A DNA stretch of 48,625 nt, from the NCBI GenBank assembly GCA_045655645.1, contig JAZOPS010000039.1:1-48625 (forward strand). Reading direction: 5' to 3'. Below, one piece after another: positions 15,379 through 22,757 of this stretch. How positions within the stretch are numbered: position 1 is the first letter of the stretch; each line of letters starts with the position of its first letter. This stretch comes from Fimenecus sp045655645. Lineage in GTDB: Bacteria; Bacillota; Clostridia; Oscillospirales; Acutalibacteraceae. The notes under the pieces were generated by a model. The model had not been told where the DNA came from. It saw nothing but the letters and a program-made list of their open reading frames with translations, and ran no database searches. The translations under genes were made by a program, and so were the position numbers.

Positions 15379-16647
15379 ATGTCCACACCTTTAGCAGACA
15401 GACTTCGTCCGCAATCAATTGATGATATGGTTGGTCAAAAACACCTTTTAGGTGAAAATATGCCCCTTCGTAACATTGTGGAATCGGGATATTTGCCAAA
15501 CCTTATTTTCTATGGACCATCGGGTACAGGCAAAACAACACTTGCACGAATAATTGCAAAAAATACAAATCGCAAACTCCACCACATTAACGGAACTAAT
15601 GCAAGCACGGCAGATATCAAAGCGATAGTTAGTGAACTTGATACTTTTGCAGCGCCAAATGGTATTCTTTTATACCTTGACGAAATTCAGTATTTCAATA
15701 AAAAGCAACAACAATCTTTGCTTGAATACATAGAAAGCGGCAAGATTACGCTTATCGCATCAACAACAGAAAATCCATATTTTTATATTTATTCGGCGGT
15801 GCTTTCTCGTTGTACTGTTTTCGAATTCAAATCAGTAACAGCAGAAGATATTGTGCCAAATATCAAACGTGGCTTTGAATTTCTTCAAAACGAAATGAGT
15901 ATCGAATTTGAGATTGAAGACGGTGTTTGTGAGCACATTGCAACTGCTTGTGGCGGTGATGTGAGAAAATCTCTCAATTTTGTTGAACTTTGTGTGCTTT
16001 CTGCTCCAATTATTGACGACAAAAGAAGAATCACCCTTGAAAACACGGGTAGTCTTACACAGAAAAACACATTCCGTTATGACAAAGCCGGTGACGAGCA
16101 TTATGACATTCTCTCAGCTTATCAAAAAAGCATGCGCGGCTCTGACCCTGACGCGGCACTTCATTATCTCGCACGACTTTTAGAAGCTGGTGATATGATT
16201 TCAGCTATCCGTCGACTTCTTATCTGCGCAAGTGAAGATGTTGGACTAGCTTACCCACAAATTATTCCTATTGTAAAATCTGCTTGTGATATTGCAATGC
16301 AGGTAGGAATGCCCGAAGCAGCAATTCCACTTGCTGACGCAGTTGTGCTTGTTGCAACAAGTCCAAAATCGAACACCGCACATGATGGTATTTTCGCAGC
16401 ACTTGATGATGTGAGAAAAGGTAATTATGGCAAAATTCCACGCCAATTACAAAACAAGCACTTTGATGGTGAAGATGCAGAAGTCAAGGGACAGAATTAT
16501 CTCTACCCTCACTCTTACCCTAATCGTTGGGTGAAACAGCAATATCTACCCGACAATCTTAAAAATAAAAAATATTATGAATTCGGCGACAACAAAACCG
16601 AACAATTAGCAAAAGCATATTGGGACAAAATAAAAGGAGAAAATTAA
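15379..16647 (+). CDS. rarA: Replication-associated recombination protein A (RarA/MgsA-like AAA+ ATPase)
   Basis: The 422-aa product starts with PLADRLRPQSIDDMVGQKHLLG, the clamp-loader-like RarA opening (first 20 residues diagnostic). It has Walker A GPSGTGKTTLA (46-56), Walker B LLYLDEIQYF, sensor-1 IASTTENPYF and the arginine-finger SRCTVFEF. The C-terminal RarA tetramerisation region has GSDPDAALHYLARLLEAGD and LYPHSYPNRWV. RarA acts at stalled replication forks. AGAAAGGGGGAT supplies the ribosome binding site. It sits with nucleotide-pool enzymes in one operon. Confidence 0.94.
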   Translation: MSTPLADRLRPQSIDDMVGQKHLLGENMPLRNIVESGYLPNLIFYGPSGTGKTTLARIIAKNTNRKLHHINGTNASTADIKAIVSELDTFAAPNGILLYLDEIQYFNKKQQQSLLEYIESGKITLIASTTENPYFYIYSAVLSRCTVFEFKSVTAEDIVPNIKRGFEFLQNEMSIEFEIEDGVCEHIATACGGDVRKSLNFVELCVLSAPIIDDKRRITLENTGSLTQKNTFRYDKAGDEHYDILSAYQKSMRGSDPDAALHYLARLLEAGDMISAIRRLLICASEDVGLAYPQIIPIVKSACDIAMQVGMPEAAIPLADAVVLVATSPKSNTAHDGIFAALDDVRKGNYGKIPRQLQNKHFDGEDAEVKGQNYLYPHSYPNRWVKQQYLPDNLKNKKYYEFGDNKTEQLAKAYWDKIKGEN

Positions 16648-16648
16648 T

Positions 16649-17146
16649 ATGGCAAAAAGAGAAGATTACATTTCATGGGACGAATATTTTATGGGCATTG
16701 CTCTTCTTTCAGCAAGAAGAAGTAAAGACCCAAGCACACAGGTTGGTGCTTGTATTGTTGATGATAACAACAAAATTATGTCAGTTGGCTACAACGGTTT
16801 CCCACATGGCTGTGATGACGACGAATTTCCTTGGGACAGAACTGGTGACGAATTTGATACAAAATACCCTTATGTTTGCCACGCAGAGCTTAACGCAATT
16901 CTCAACAACGGTGGCAGAAACTTAAATGGATGCAAAATTTATGTTGCCCTCTTCCCTTGTAATGAATGTGCAAAAGCAATCATTCAAAGTGGCATTAAAG
17001 AAGTTATGTTCCTTTCAGATAAATATAAAGACAGTCTTAACAACCGTGAATCTCGCAGAATGTTTGACGCAGCAGGTGTTAAATACACAAAAGTAAAGCT
17101 CAACCGTGATGAACTCAAAGTAAGTTTCAGAGAAGAGGACATCTAA
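16649..17146 (+). CDS. Deoxycytidylate (dCMP) deaminase
   Basis: This 165-aa zinc deaminase has the catalytic CHAELNAI (His78, Glu80) and the second zinc motif FPCNECAKAII (Cys104, Cys107). The DPSTQVGACIVDDNNKI and GYNGFPHGCDD segments are typical of dCMP deaminases of the ComEB family. The enzyme converts dCMP to dUMP, feeding thymidylate synthesis. It begins one base after the rarA stop and is followed one base later by YfbR-like 5'-nucleotidase, which could act on the same deoxynucleoside monophosphates. Confidence 0.93.
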   Translation: MAKREDYISWDEYFMGIALLSARRSKDPSTQVGACIVDDNNKIMSVGYNGFPHGCDDDEFPWDRTGDEFDTKYPYVCHAELNAILNNGGRNLNGCKIYVALFPCNECAKAIIQSGIKEVMFLSDKYKDSLNNRESRRMFDAAGVKYTKVKLNRDELKVSFREEDI

Positions 17147-17147
17147 A

Positions 17148-17735
17148 ATGGGTAAAAATGATTTTTTTGCTTTCACATCTCGCACCAAATACATAAATCG
17201 TTGGGCGTTGATGCGAAACACAAGATATGAAACTTTGAGTGAACATTCTGCCGAAGTTTCTCAACTTTGTTATGCTCTTGCAAGCATTGGCAATGAATAT
17301 TTAGATAAGAATTACAACTGTGAAAGAGCGGCACTTTTAGGGCTTTATCATGATGTGCCCGAAATTATCACAGGCGACTTACCAACACCCGTTAAATATT
17401 ACAGTGCAGAAACAAAAGAAGCATATAAAGCCGTTGAAAAGAATGCATCAAAGCAGTTGCTCGGGATGTTACCACCTGAATTGTTACCAAGTTATGAGCC
17501 GCTTTTCAAAAAGAAAAGTGAAGACAAAGAGCTTTGGAAGCTTGTTAAAGCAGCAGACAAAATCAGTGGATATTTAAAATGCGTTGACGAAAGAAAAGCA
17601 GGCAACAGCGAATTCATTGAAGCAGAAGAAAAATTGCTCAAATCAATCCAAAAGAGTGATTTGGAAGAAGTTAAAATCTTCGAAAAAGAATTTTTGCCAT
17701 CATTCCACAAAACTCTCGACCAGATGAAGAAATAA
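17148..17735 (+). CDS. yfbR: HD-domain 5'-deoxynucleotidase (YfbR-like)
   Basis: The 195-aa protein has the YfbR arrangement: NRWALMRNTRYETLSEHS with His33, then LYHDVPEIITGDLPTPVK with His68-Asp69 and the PEIxTGDxPTP signature. A further Asp lies in KAADKISGYL. These residues bind a divalent metal. YfbR removes the phosphate from deoxyribonucleoside 5'-monophosphates in the cytoplasm. It is the last gene of the operon, one base after the dCMP deaminase, giving a small deoxynucleotide-balance module. Confidence 0.92.
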   Translation: MGKNDFFAFTSRTKYINRWALMRNTRYETLSEHSAEVSQLCYALASIGNEYLDKNYNCERAALLGLYHDVPEIITGDLPTPVKYYSAETKEAYKAVEKNASKQLLGMLPPELLPSYEPLFKKKSEDKELWKLVKAADKISGYLKCVDERKAGNSEFIEAEEKLLKSIQKSDLEEVKIFEKEFLPSFHKTLDQMKK

Positions 17736-17742
17736 GAACCCG

Positions 17743-17773
17743 ACCCGTCAACGCATTAAAAATGCGGACGGGT
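17743..17773. other. Long imperfect hairpin after yfbR
   Basis: ACCCGTC / GACGGGT form an outer stem, with a 2-base bulge, then CGCATT / AATGCG and an AAA loop. No T tract follows, so it is not a standard terminator. It may protect the mRNA 3' end. Confidence 0.6.
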
Positions 17774-17800
17774 ACCCCAGAACCTTGTTGTTTCACAATA

Positions 17801-17830
17801 AAAAAAGGCGGTTCAAATGAACCGTCTTTT
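17801..17830. terminator. Bidirectional terminator between yfbR and lexA
   Basis: A 12-bp stem, AAAAGGCGGTTC / GAACCGTCTTTT, has one G-T pair and loop AAAT. T-rich on the plus side and A-rich upstream, it suits both convergent genes. Confidence 0.85.
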
Positions 17831-17843
17831 AATTTGCTTTTTA

Positions 17844-18434
17844 TTAATAATAACGATATAGTGCAACCACCTTGCCGAGAATAATCACTTCGTTTGTGAT
17901 TATTGGCTCATAGGCATCATTTTCAGGTTGAAGTCTGAAATGACCGTTCTCTTTATAAAATCTCTTAACTGTTGCTTCGTCTTCAATCATTGCAACAACG
18001 ATTTCACCATTTGTTGCATAAGGTGTTTTTTCACAAATAACAATGTCGCCGTCAAGAATACCAGCCCAGAGCATACTCTCACCACGAACTTTTAAAGCAA
18101 AAAGTGACTTATCGCGAGAAATTCGACCATTATAAGGAATATAACCTTCAATCTGCTCAACGGCTAAAATTGGCATACCCGCTGTAACAGTACCCAAAAG
18201 TGGAACACTTGTCACATTTTCTGCTTGACCAAGCACTCTAATTGAGCGTTTCAAAAGTGGGTCGCGCTCAATATAACCTGCTTCTTCAAGCGCATCAAGG
18301 TTTGCCTGAACTGAAGATGTTGAACGAAGACCAACGGCAGAGCCAATTTCACGAACTGATGGTGGCACACCACATTGTGAGCGCTCACAAAGGAATTCAT
18401 AAATTTTTTGTTGTGTATCATTAATGGGGCGCAT
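17844..18434 (-). CDS. lexA: LexA SOS repressor
   Basis: The start is the ATG at 18434 with GAGGAG upstream; longer readings are less likely. The product is 196 aa. The N-terminal winged helix has VREIGSAVGLRSTSSVQANLDALEEAG (recognition helix inside). The self-cleavage site is Ala85-Gly86 (GTVTAGMP), with catalytic Ser120 (VRGESML) and Lys157 (ATVKRFY), all intact. LexA represses DNA-repair genes and cleaves itself when activated RecA accumulates. Its promoter overlaps a near-perfect SOS box, consistent with autoregulation. Confidence 0.96.
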   Translation of the reverse strand: MRPINDTQQKIYEFLCERSQCGVPPSVREIGSAVGLRSTSSVQANLDALEEAGYIERDPLLKRSIRVLGQAENVTSVPLLGTVTAGMPILAVEQIEGYIPYNGRISRDKSLFALKVRGESMLWAGILDGDIVICEKTPYATNGEIVVAMIEDEATVKRFYKENGHFRLQPENDAYEPIITNEVIILGKVVALYRYY

Positions 18435-18488
18435 AAAAATTCTCCTCATTTTTAAAATCTCTAACAAAATTACACTATTGTTTTCTAT

Positions 18489-18527
18489 ATTCTAACACAT
18501 ATTTTTCAAAAAGTAAACATTTGTTCG
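18489..18527 (-). promoter_or_regulatory. lexA promoter with overlapping SOS box
   Basis: On the minus strand, -35 TTTACT (18512-18517) and -10 TAGAAT (18489-18494) are 17 bp apart. CGAACAAATGTTTA at 18514-18527 matches the Gram-positive LexA operator CGAACRNRYGTTYG at all but the last position and overlaps the -35 box. This is strong evidence for LexA autoregulation. Confidence 0.85.
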
Positions 18528-18566
18528 ATAAATTTTTAAAAAATTTTTATTCACAATTCTTTTTCT

Positions 18567-18585
18567 GAATATTAAAAGAATATTC
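18567..18585. promoter_or_regulatory. Palindrome upstream of the small-RNA candidate
   Basis: GAATATT - AAAAG - AATATTC forms a perfect 7-bp-arm inverted repeat about 50 bp before the structured RNA region. It could be an operator; there is no known match. Confidence 0.35.
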
Positions 18586-18618
18586 ACGGTTTTTTCATAA
18601 TTTTAAGTTATTATAAAG

Positions 18619-18719
18619 ATGCACCAAGAGAGACCTTGGTGTGCATACCCCATCCTCAAACAACCCCTCAGAGTATTTTATACTCGGAAAACGGACGGCT
18701 CCGCAACCGTCCGTTTTTT
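18619..18719 (+). ncRNA. Candidate structured small RNA or attenuator upstream of spoIIQ-like gene
   Basis: About 100 bp fold into three elements. Hairpin 1 (18619-18646) has ATGCA+CCAAG paired with CTTGG+TGCAT and a 2-base bulge. Hairpin 2 (18671-18685) is GAGTAT / ATACTC. A strong terminator has AAACGGACGG / CCGTCCGTTT (18689-18716) and then T6. Between hairpins 1 and 2 lies an unpaired C-rich stretch containing ACCCC, ATCCTC and AACCCCTCA, able in principle to pair with GAGG-type ribosome binding sites. No clear -35 is visible; TATTATAAA sits just upstream. It matches no riboswitch class I know. A leader of the M23 gene is the alternative. Confidence 0.5.
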
Positions 18720-18739
18720 CTTGTATAAATATTACATTT

Positions 18740-18758
18740 CTGTCAAAAATATTGACAG
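18740..18758 (+). promoter_or_regulatory. Palindrome and possible SigF promoter at the spoIIQ-like start
   Basis: CTGTCAA - AAATA - TTGACAG is a perfect palindrome next to the GAGGTG ribosome binding site. GTATA at 18723 and G-TCAAAAATA at 18742-18751 (14-bp gap) also resemble a SigF promoter with one mismatch in the -10. The two readings compete. Confidence 0.3.
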
Positions 18759-18769
18759 AGGTGTTTTAA

Positions 18770-19432
18770 TTGAAAAAGTTTAACGAAGAAAAAATCAAAA
18801 AAGTAATCTATTCAACCTGTGCTCTTGCTCTTTGTGGTGCAACACTTTTCTCATTCTGGCTTTCTAACAAGGATAATGCTCCCACAGAAGACCCGTCTAA
18901 GACTTCAACAACCACAGAAACAACAACCGAACGAGAAATTCAGGTCAACATACCTGTCACCAATGTGCAAGACGACAGATATATAACCACAACCACCCAA
19001 GAAGCACCCAAAACGGTCTATTATGCATTCCCTTTGGGTGACAAAGTAAGCCGTGAATATTCAAAAGGTGAACTGACTAAAAACAAGACAACTGACGATT
19101 GGCGCACTCATAATGGCGTTGATATTGCAGGTAACAATGGTGACGAAATCAAGGCTATTTGCGATGGCGAAATCACCGAAGTGCGAGATGATGCTCGTTG
19201 GGGCACAGTGGTGACAATCAACCACAACAACGGAATTATTGCAGAATATCGCGGACTTCAAAAAGATAGCACATTAAAGCCAGGTGCAACTGTGAAAGCA
19301 AATGAAAAAATCGGTGTTTTAGGTGAAATCCCTATTGAAAAAGATGATGGAATTCATTTGCACCTTGAAATATTAAAAGATGGTAATCTTGTGTCCCCGT
19401 CCGATTATTTAGGCAAAAGTGTAGATATTTAA
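18770..19432 (+). CDS. spoIIQ: SpoIIQ-like membrane-anchored M23 peptidase
   Basis: The start is TTG at 18770, after GAGGTG; no ATG fits. The 220-aa product has a short cytoplasmic segment, one TM helix (about 11-30), a Thr-rich linker (TSTTTETTTE, TTTT) and a C-terminal LytM/M23 domain. Zinc ligands are in HNGVDIAG (His, Asp) and HLHLE, and the TDDWRTHNGVDIAG and GDEIKAICDGEITEV wording is typical of SpoIIQ. SpoIIQ spans the forespore membrane and joins SpoIIIAH across the intermembrane space during engulfment. In clostridia the zinc site is kept, as here, unlike Bacillus. A general cell-wall endopeptidase is the alternative. Confidence 0.82.
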   Translation: MKKFNEEKIKKVIYSTCALALCGATLFSFWLSNKDNAPTEDPSKTSTTTETTTEREIQVNIPVTNVQDDRYITTTTQEAPKTVYYAFPLGDKVSREYSKGELTKNKTTDDWRTHNGVDIAGNNGDEIKAICDGEITEVRDDARWGTVVTINHNNGIIAEYRGLQKDSTLKPGATVKANEKIGVLGEIPIEKDDGIHLHLEILKDGNLVSPSDYLGKSVDI

Positions 19433-19465
19433 TTTTCTTTATGCTAAAATAAACTTGGTGATTTT

Positions 19466-19978
19466 ATGACATCGGTTTATTTCTTCAAATTAACAGAAAA
19501 AACTGAATATGACAAAACTCTGCTCCCACAGAATGTGCAAGACCATTGCAAAAAGCAAGAGAGCATTGCCGCAGCAACAGAACTTTTGAATATGGGTGTT
19601 TGGGGACTTCGATATGAACAAAATAAGCCCTTTGCAGACAACTGTTTTGTGAGCATTTCTCATAGTGGGGATATGGTAGCTGTTTGCAAAAGTGAAAATC
19701 CTGTTGGAATTGACATTGAAAAAGTTGACGACACCAGAAATTTTGAAAAAATTGCAGACCGATATTTCCACGGAAAAGAAAAAGAGTTGTTTGAAGAAAA
19801 CCCAACCGCTGATGCATTCTATGAAATCTGGACTAAAAAAGAAGCATATACCAAAATTGACGGCAATGGGGTTATTGAAATTCAAAAAGGAATTGACGTT
19901 TTAAGCATAGAAAACCACGAATTTCAGACCGAAAAAGTTAATGAATATATGCTCACAATTTGTGAGAGAATAAAATAA
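19466..19978 (+). CDS. Sfp-type 4'-phosphopantetheinyl transferase
   Basis: The 170-aa product is short for an Sfp type (about 220) but has the key motifs. SISHSGDMVAV is followed by NPVGIDIEKVDD with the magnesium-binding Asp/Glu pair. A YFHGKEKELF segment leads to FYEIWTKKEAYTKIDG, the WxxKEAxxK signature. The enzyme moves 4'-phosphopantetheine from CoA onto a serine of acyl or peptidyl carrier proteins. No carrier protein lies beside it; the condensation-type enzyme at 26.9 kb has no carrier domain. It could be the cell's only AcpS-equivalent. It lies 33 bp after the M23 gene and ends at a terminator. Confidence 0.9.
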   Translation: MTSVYFFKLTEKTEYDKTLLPQNVQDHCKKQESIAAATELLNMGVWGLRYEQNKPFADNCFVSISHSGDMVAVCKSENPVGIDIEKVDDTRNFEKIADRYFHGKEKELFEENPTADAFYEIWTKKEAYTKIDGNGVIEIQKGIDVLSIENHEFQTEKVNEYMLTICERIK

Positions 19979-20002
19979 AGGACACCGACTGGTGTCCTTT
20001 TT
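19977..20002. terminator. Bidirectional terminator between PPTase and PHP genes
   Basis: A perfect 10-bp stem, AAAGGACACC / GGTGTCCTTT, with loop GACT, has T residues on the plus side and A/T-rich sequence on the other side. It serves the PPTase and the convergent five-gene operon. Confidence 0.9.
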
Positions 20003-20717
20003 ATTTGTTTTTTAATATGTAATTTACCACTGCTTCTGCTGTGTTTTCGGGAATATCTATACTCTCTGTTGCCTCTACCATATTTTCAAGATAATGGGCG
20101 TCAGAGTTGCGAAAATGTTTCATTCCTTTTAACAACTCGTGCATTTCTTCATACTGTGGGATATACGCTTTGTGTGTAAATTCAGCACAAGTGAAATTCA
20201 TTTCAGGGTACATAAAGCCCAAAACTGACAATACCGAATATGATGCACGGTCAAGGTGTGCTGGAAAAACCGCACCATCATATTTTGCAACTTCGCTGAC
20301 AACATCGTCAATACTTATTCCCGATGCAGTTGTTAAAAGTATTTCTTCACTGCCAAGTATTTGGTCGGTTTCGTCCATTATGTATTGATTACCAAAAATA
20401 TTCTCGTCATTTTTAATTGGTGGCATTGTGGTTTTTACATATTCTGAAAATTCCAACGCTTTTTCGAGAGTTGGAAAAAGGCAAACTGTATGAATTTCTT
20501 CTGCCGTGCAAAGCTCCATTCCGGGCACAACCGTAATACCCGCCTGTTTCCCTGCTTTAATAGCAGCGGGACAATTAAGACAGGAATTGTGGTCTGTGAG
20601 AGCGATAATATCATAACCCATTAGCTTTGCCATATTGACAAGGTTATATGGTGTCATATCGTTATCGCCACAAGGGGACAAGCACGAATGCAGGTGAAAA
20701 TCATACTTTAAATTCAT
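20001..20717 (-). CDS. PHP-domain metal-dependent phosphoesterase
   Basis: This 238-aa protein has the PHP metal ligands: DFHLHSCLSPCGD (HxH), ALTDHNSC, a Glu in GMELCTAEEIH, VFPAHLDRAS and a final NSDAHYLEN. PHP domains hydrolyse phosphoester bonds, as in histidinol phosphatase, DNA polymerase exonuclease modules or 3'-5' bis-phosphate hydrolases. It is the last gene of a five-gene operon in which every junction overlaps or nearly overlaps. The upstream partners are DRTGG, hydrogenase-like, ATPase and DRTGG proteins. A signalling phosphoesterase role is inferred from context only. Confidence 0.88.
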   Translation of the reverse strand: MNLKYDFHLHSCLSPCGDNDMTPYNLVNMAKLMGYDIIALTDHNSCLNCPAAIKAGKQAGITVVPGMELCTAEEIHTVCLFPTLEKALEFSEYVKTTMPPIKNDENIFGNQYIMDETDQILGSEEILLTTASGISIDDVVSEVAKYDGAVFPAHLDRASYSVLSVLGFMYPEMNFTCAEFTHKAYIPQYEEMHELLKGMKHFRNSDAHYLENMVEATESIDIPENTAEAVVNYILKNK

Positions 20718-21040
20718 AATATTTCACCGAGTTTTGTCGCGAGAGTATAAGCATTTTCTTCTGATGAGAGAATGCACACACCCTGCATTTCTGCACGCAT
20801 CTTTGCATTATCGTCGAGGGTTGAGTTTTCACAAAGGACAATGCAAGCACAGTCAGCAAGCACACAAACACCAATAGCGTTGATATTGCCCATTACTGTA
20901 AACCAACAGTCACCGCTCTGTGCCCTGCCCATTACCCAGCTGAGCAAATCACCGCAATATCCACCTGTGATTTCACGGTCCATATCGCCTTCAACAAGTA
21001 TTTTAAGATTTAATTTTTCAACTAAATTTTTAACTGTCAT
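20714..21040 (-). CDS. DRTGG-domain protein
   Basis: The 108-aa product consists of one DRTGG-like domain: VKNLVEKLNLKIL, then DREITGGYCGDLLSWVMGRA with the named motif (here D-R-E-I-TGG), and later VMGNINAIGVCVLADCACIVL. DRTGG domains occur in regulatory parts of some phosphotransacetylases and inorganic pyrophosphatases and are thought to bind a nucleotide or another ligand. It overlaps neighbours by ATGA on both sides. A second, divergent DRTGG protein opens the same operon, suggesting a pair or heteromer. Confidence 0.85.
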   Translation of the reverse strand: MTVKNLVEKLNLKILVEGDMDREITGGYCGDLLSWVMGRAQSGDCWFTVMGNINAIGVCVLADCACIVLCENSTLDDNAKMRAEMQGVCILSSEENAYTLATKLGEIL

Positions 21041-22320
21041 TCTTTTTCCTCTGTTCTGAACGGTTTAGGAATAACCACGCCTTCTTTATCTTTCATTGCA
21101 AAGATACAGTCGTTTCTGTCTGCTTTGCCGATAACAACATCTTCTGCAAATGTTCTGCAAGATGGTGAGCCACACATTCCACAATCAAGACCAGGCAAGG
21201 TCTTTTCAAGTTCGTTAATCTCACTCATTTTCTGCATTGCTTCAAAAACGTTGTCAGCCAATTTCCAAGGGGTTGCTTCAAGGGGCTTTTCCCAATACAT
21301 TTCTTTTGGAATTGTGTCATATTCAAGGTGATTGCAAGAAATCGGCATATATTTGCGAAGTCTTTGAAGTCTTGCCTTTGCCACAAATGGATTTTCAACT
21401 GTCAAAGGTCCACCAACACAACCACCCGAACAAGCATTAAGCTCAATGAATTCAAGGTCATTGAGTTTTTCGTCTTCTAACTCTTTAAGCACCTTGATTA
21501 CATTCTCAATGCCGTCTGCAGCCAAATGTCTTTCTCTTAAAATCGCAGCAGATTCTCCACCTGATGATGCCCAGCTTACACCGATAATACCTGAATCCTT
21601 TAAATCTTCAAGCTCGATAATTTTATCCATCTGGCTAACCAAAACAGGATAAATATCTTTAATTGCTAAAACGCCATTGATATTTGATTTGCCGTTACAG
21701 ATTGGTTGCTTGATTGATGTGATTTTTGCAGTACAAGGTGTAATAAAGAAAACACCGATATCTTCATCAGAAAGTCCTGTTTCTTCTTTTGCCTTGATTC
21801 TTGCAAGTCTTGCCGCTTCTTCCATTGGCGCGTTAAGGTCAACAACATTTTCAATAAGATTTGGAAAACGCACTCTTATAAGTCTAACCACAGCAGGACA
21901 CGCCGAAGAAATCATTGGTTTATTGGTTTTGTTCATTGAAAGCAGAATTCTTGTTGCTTCGCTAACTAACTCTGCACCCTTTGACACTTCAAAAACATCA
22001 TCAAAGCCCATTCTTTTAAGCCCTGTCAAAACATAGTCCGTATCTTCAAGGTTATTGAACTGACCATAAAGTGATGGCGCTGGCACAGCAATTCGATATT
22101 TATATTCAAGAATTTCATTCAATGAATATTTCTCAGCATATTTTGCGTGATGTGGACAAATTCTTATACATTCGCCACAGTCAACACAACGCTCTGAAAT
22201 TATATGAGCCTTTCCGTTTCGAACTCTGATGGCTTTTGTTGGGCAACGCTTAAGACAACTTACGCACCCTTTACATTTATCTTCATCAAGTCTAACAGAA
22301 TGGAAATAAGTTTCGTTCAT
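21037..22320 (-). CDS. [FeFe]-hydrogenase-like iron-sulfur protein, probably sensory
   Basis: I choose the ATG at 22320 (427 aa) over a TTG at 22338 that lacks a ribosome binding site. Two [4Fe-4S] ferredoxin motifs lie at 16-26 (CKGCVSCLKRCP) and 45-55 (CVDCGECIRICP). The hydrogenase H-cluster domain has L1 SSACPAVV (Cys141), L2 TPCTAK (Cys196) and L3 NACSGGCVGG (Cys297, Cys301). All four H-cluster cysteines are kept. The proton-transfer Cys before Cys141 is Ala140, and the usual Glu after L2 is missing. A C-terminal CGMCGSPSC...C motif (380-405) adds one more cluster. This pattern fits sensory or non-catalytic relatives rather than a main hydrogenase. It sits in an operon with an RsbW-like ATPase. 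Confidence 0.88.
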   Translation of the reverse strand: MNETYFHSVRLDEDKCKGCVSCLKRCPTKAIRVRNGKAHIISERCVDCGECIRICPHHAKYAEKYSLNEILEYKYRIAVPAPSLYGQFNNLEDTDYVLTGLKRMGFDDVFEVSKGAELVSEATRILLSMNKTNKPMISSACPAVVRLIRVRFPNLIENVVDLNAPMEEAARLARIKAKEETGLSDEDIGVFFITPCTAKITSIKQPICNGKSNINGVLAIKDIYPVLVSQMDKIIELEDLKDSGIIGVSWASSGGESAAILRERHLAADGIENVIKVLKELEDEKLNDLEFIELNACSGGCVGGPLTVENPFVAKARLQRLRKYMPISCNHLEYDTIPKEMYWEKPLEATPWKLADNVFEAMQKMSEINELEKTLPGLDCGMCGSPSCRTFAEDVVIGKADRNDCIFAMKDKEGVVIPKPFRTEEKE

Positions 22321-22334
22321 TCTTATCACTCTTA

Positions 22335-22757
22335 TCAATTATTATATACTTTAAGGTACATTGTTGTACCCACGCCAACTGTTGAATCAATCTTCATTTC
22401 GTCGGTATATTTCTTAATATTAGGAAGTCCCATACCTGCGCCAAAACCCAATGAGCGCACATTGTCAGGCGCTGTTGAATAGCCCTCTTTCATAGCCATT
22501 TCAACATCGGGAATTCCGGGGCCATTATCTGTGAGTACCATATTCACACTTTCAGGTGAAATTTCAATATCAATTTCGCCACCACCAGCATGAATAACAA
22601 GATTGATTTCTGCCTCATAAAGAGCGATTACAACCTTTCTCACCATTTCAGGACTGAACCCTAAATCTTTAAGCGTTCTTTTAACTGAACCTGATGCTTC
22701 ACCCGCACGAGTAAAATCATCACCGGGAACATCGTAATGTAATTTAAGATTACTCAT
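22335..22757 (-). CDS. RsbW/SpoIIAB-like serine kinase or anti-sigma ATPase
   Basis: The 140-aa GHKL ATPase has an N-box region (LYEAEINLVIHAGGGE), G1 box DNGPGIPD and G2 box GFGAGMGLPNIKKY. It has the size and order of anti-sigma factor kinases such as RsbW and SpoIIAB, which phosphorylate anti-anti-sigma factors or bind sigma factors. No sigma factor or STAS protein lies in the operon. It overlaps the preceding DRTGG gene by ATGA and is followed 14 bp later by the hydrogenase-like gene. A switch or kinase relay for the iron-sulfur sensor is inferred. Confidence 0.87.
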   Translation of the reverse strand: MSNLKLHYDVPGDDFTRAGEASGSVKRTLKDLGFSPEMVRKVVIALYEAEINLVIHAGGGEIDIEISPESVNMVLTDNGPGIPDVEMAMKEGYSTAPDNVRSLGFGAGMGLPNIKKYTDEMKIDSTVGVGTTMYLKVYNN

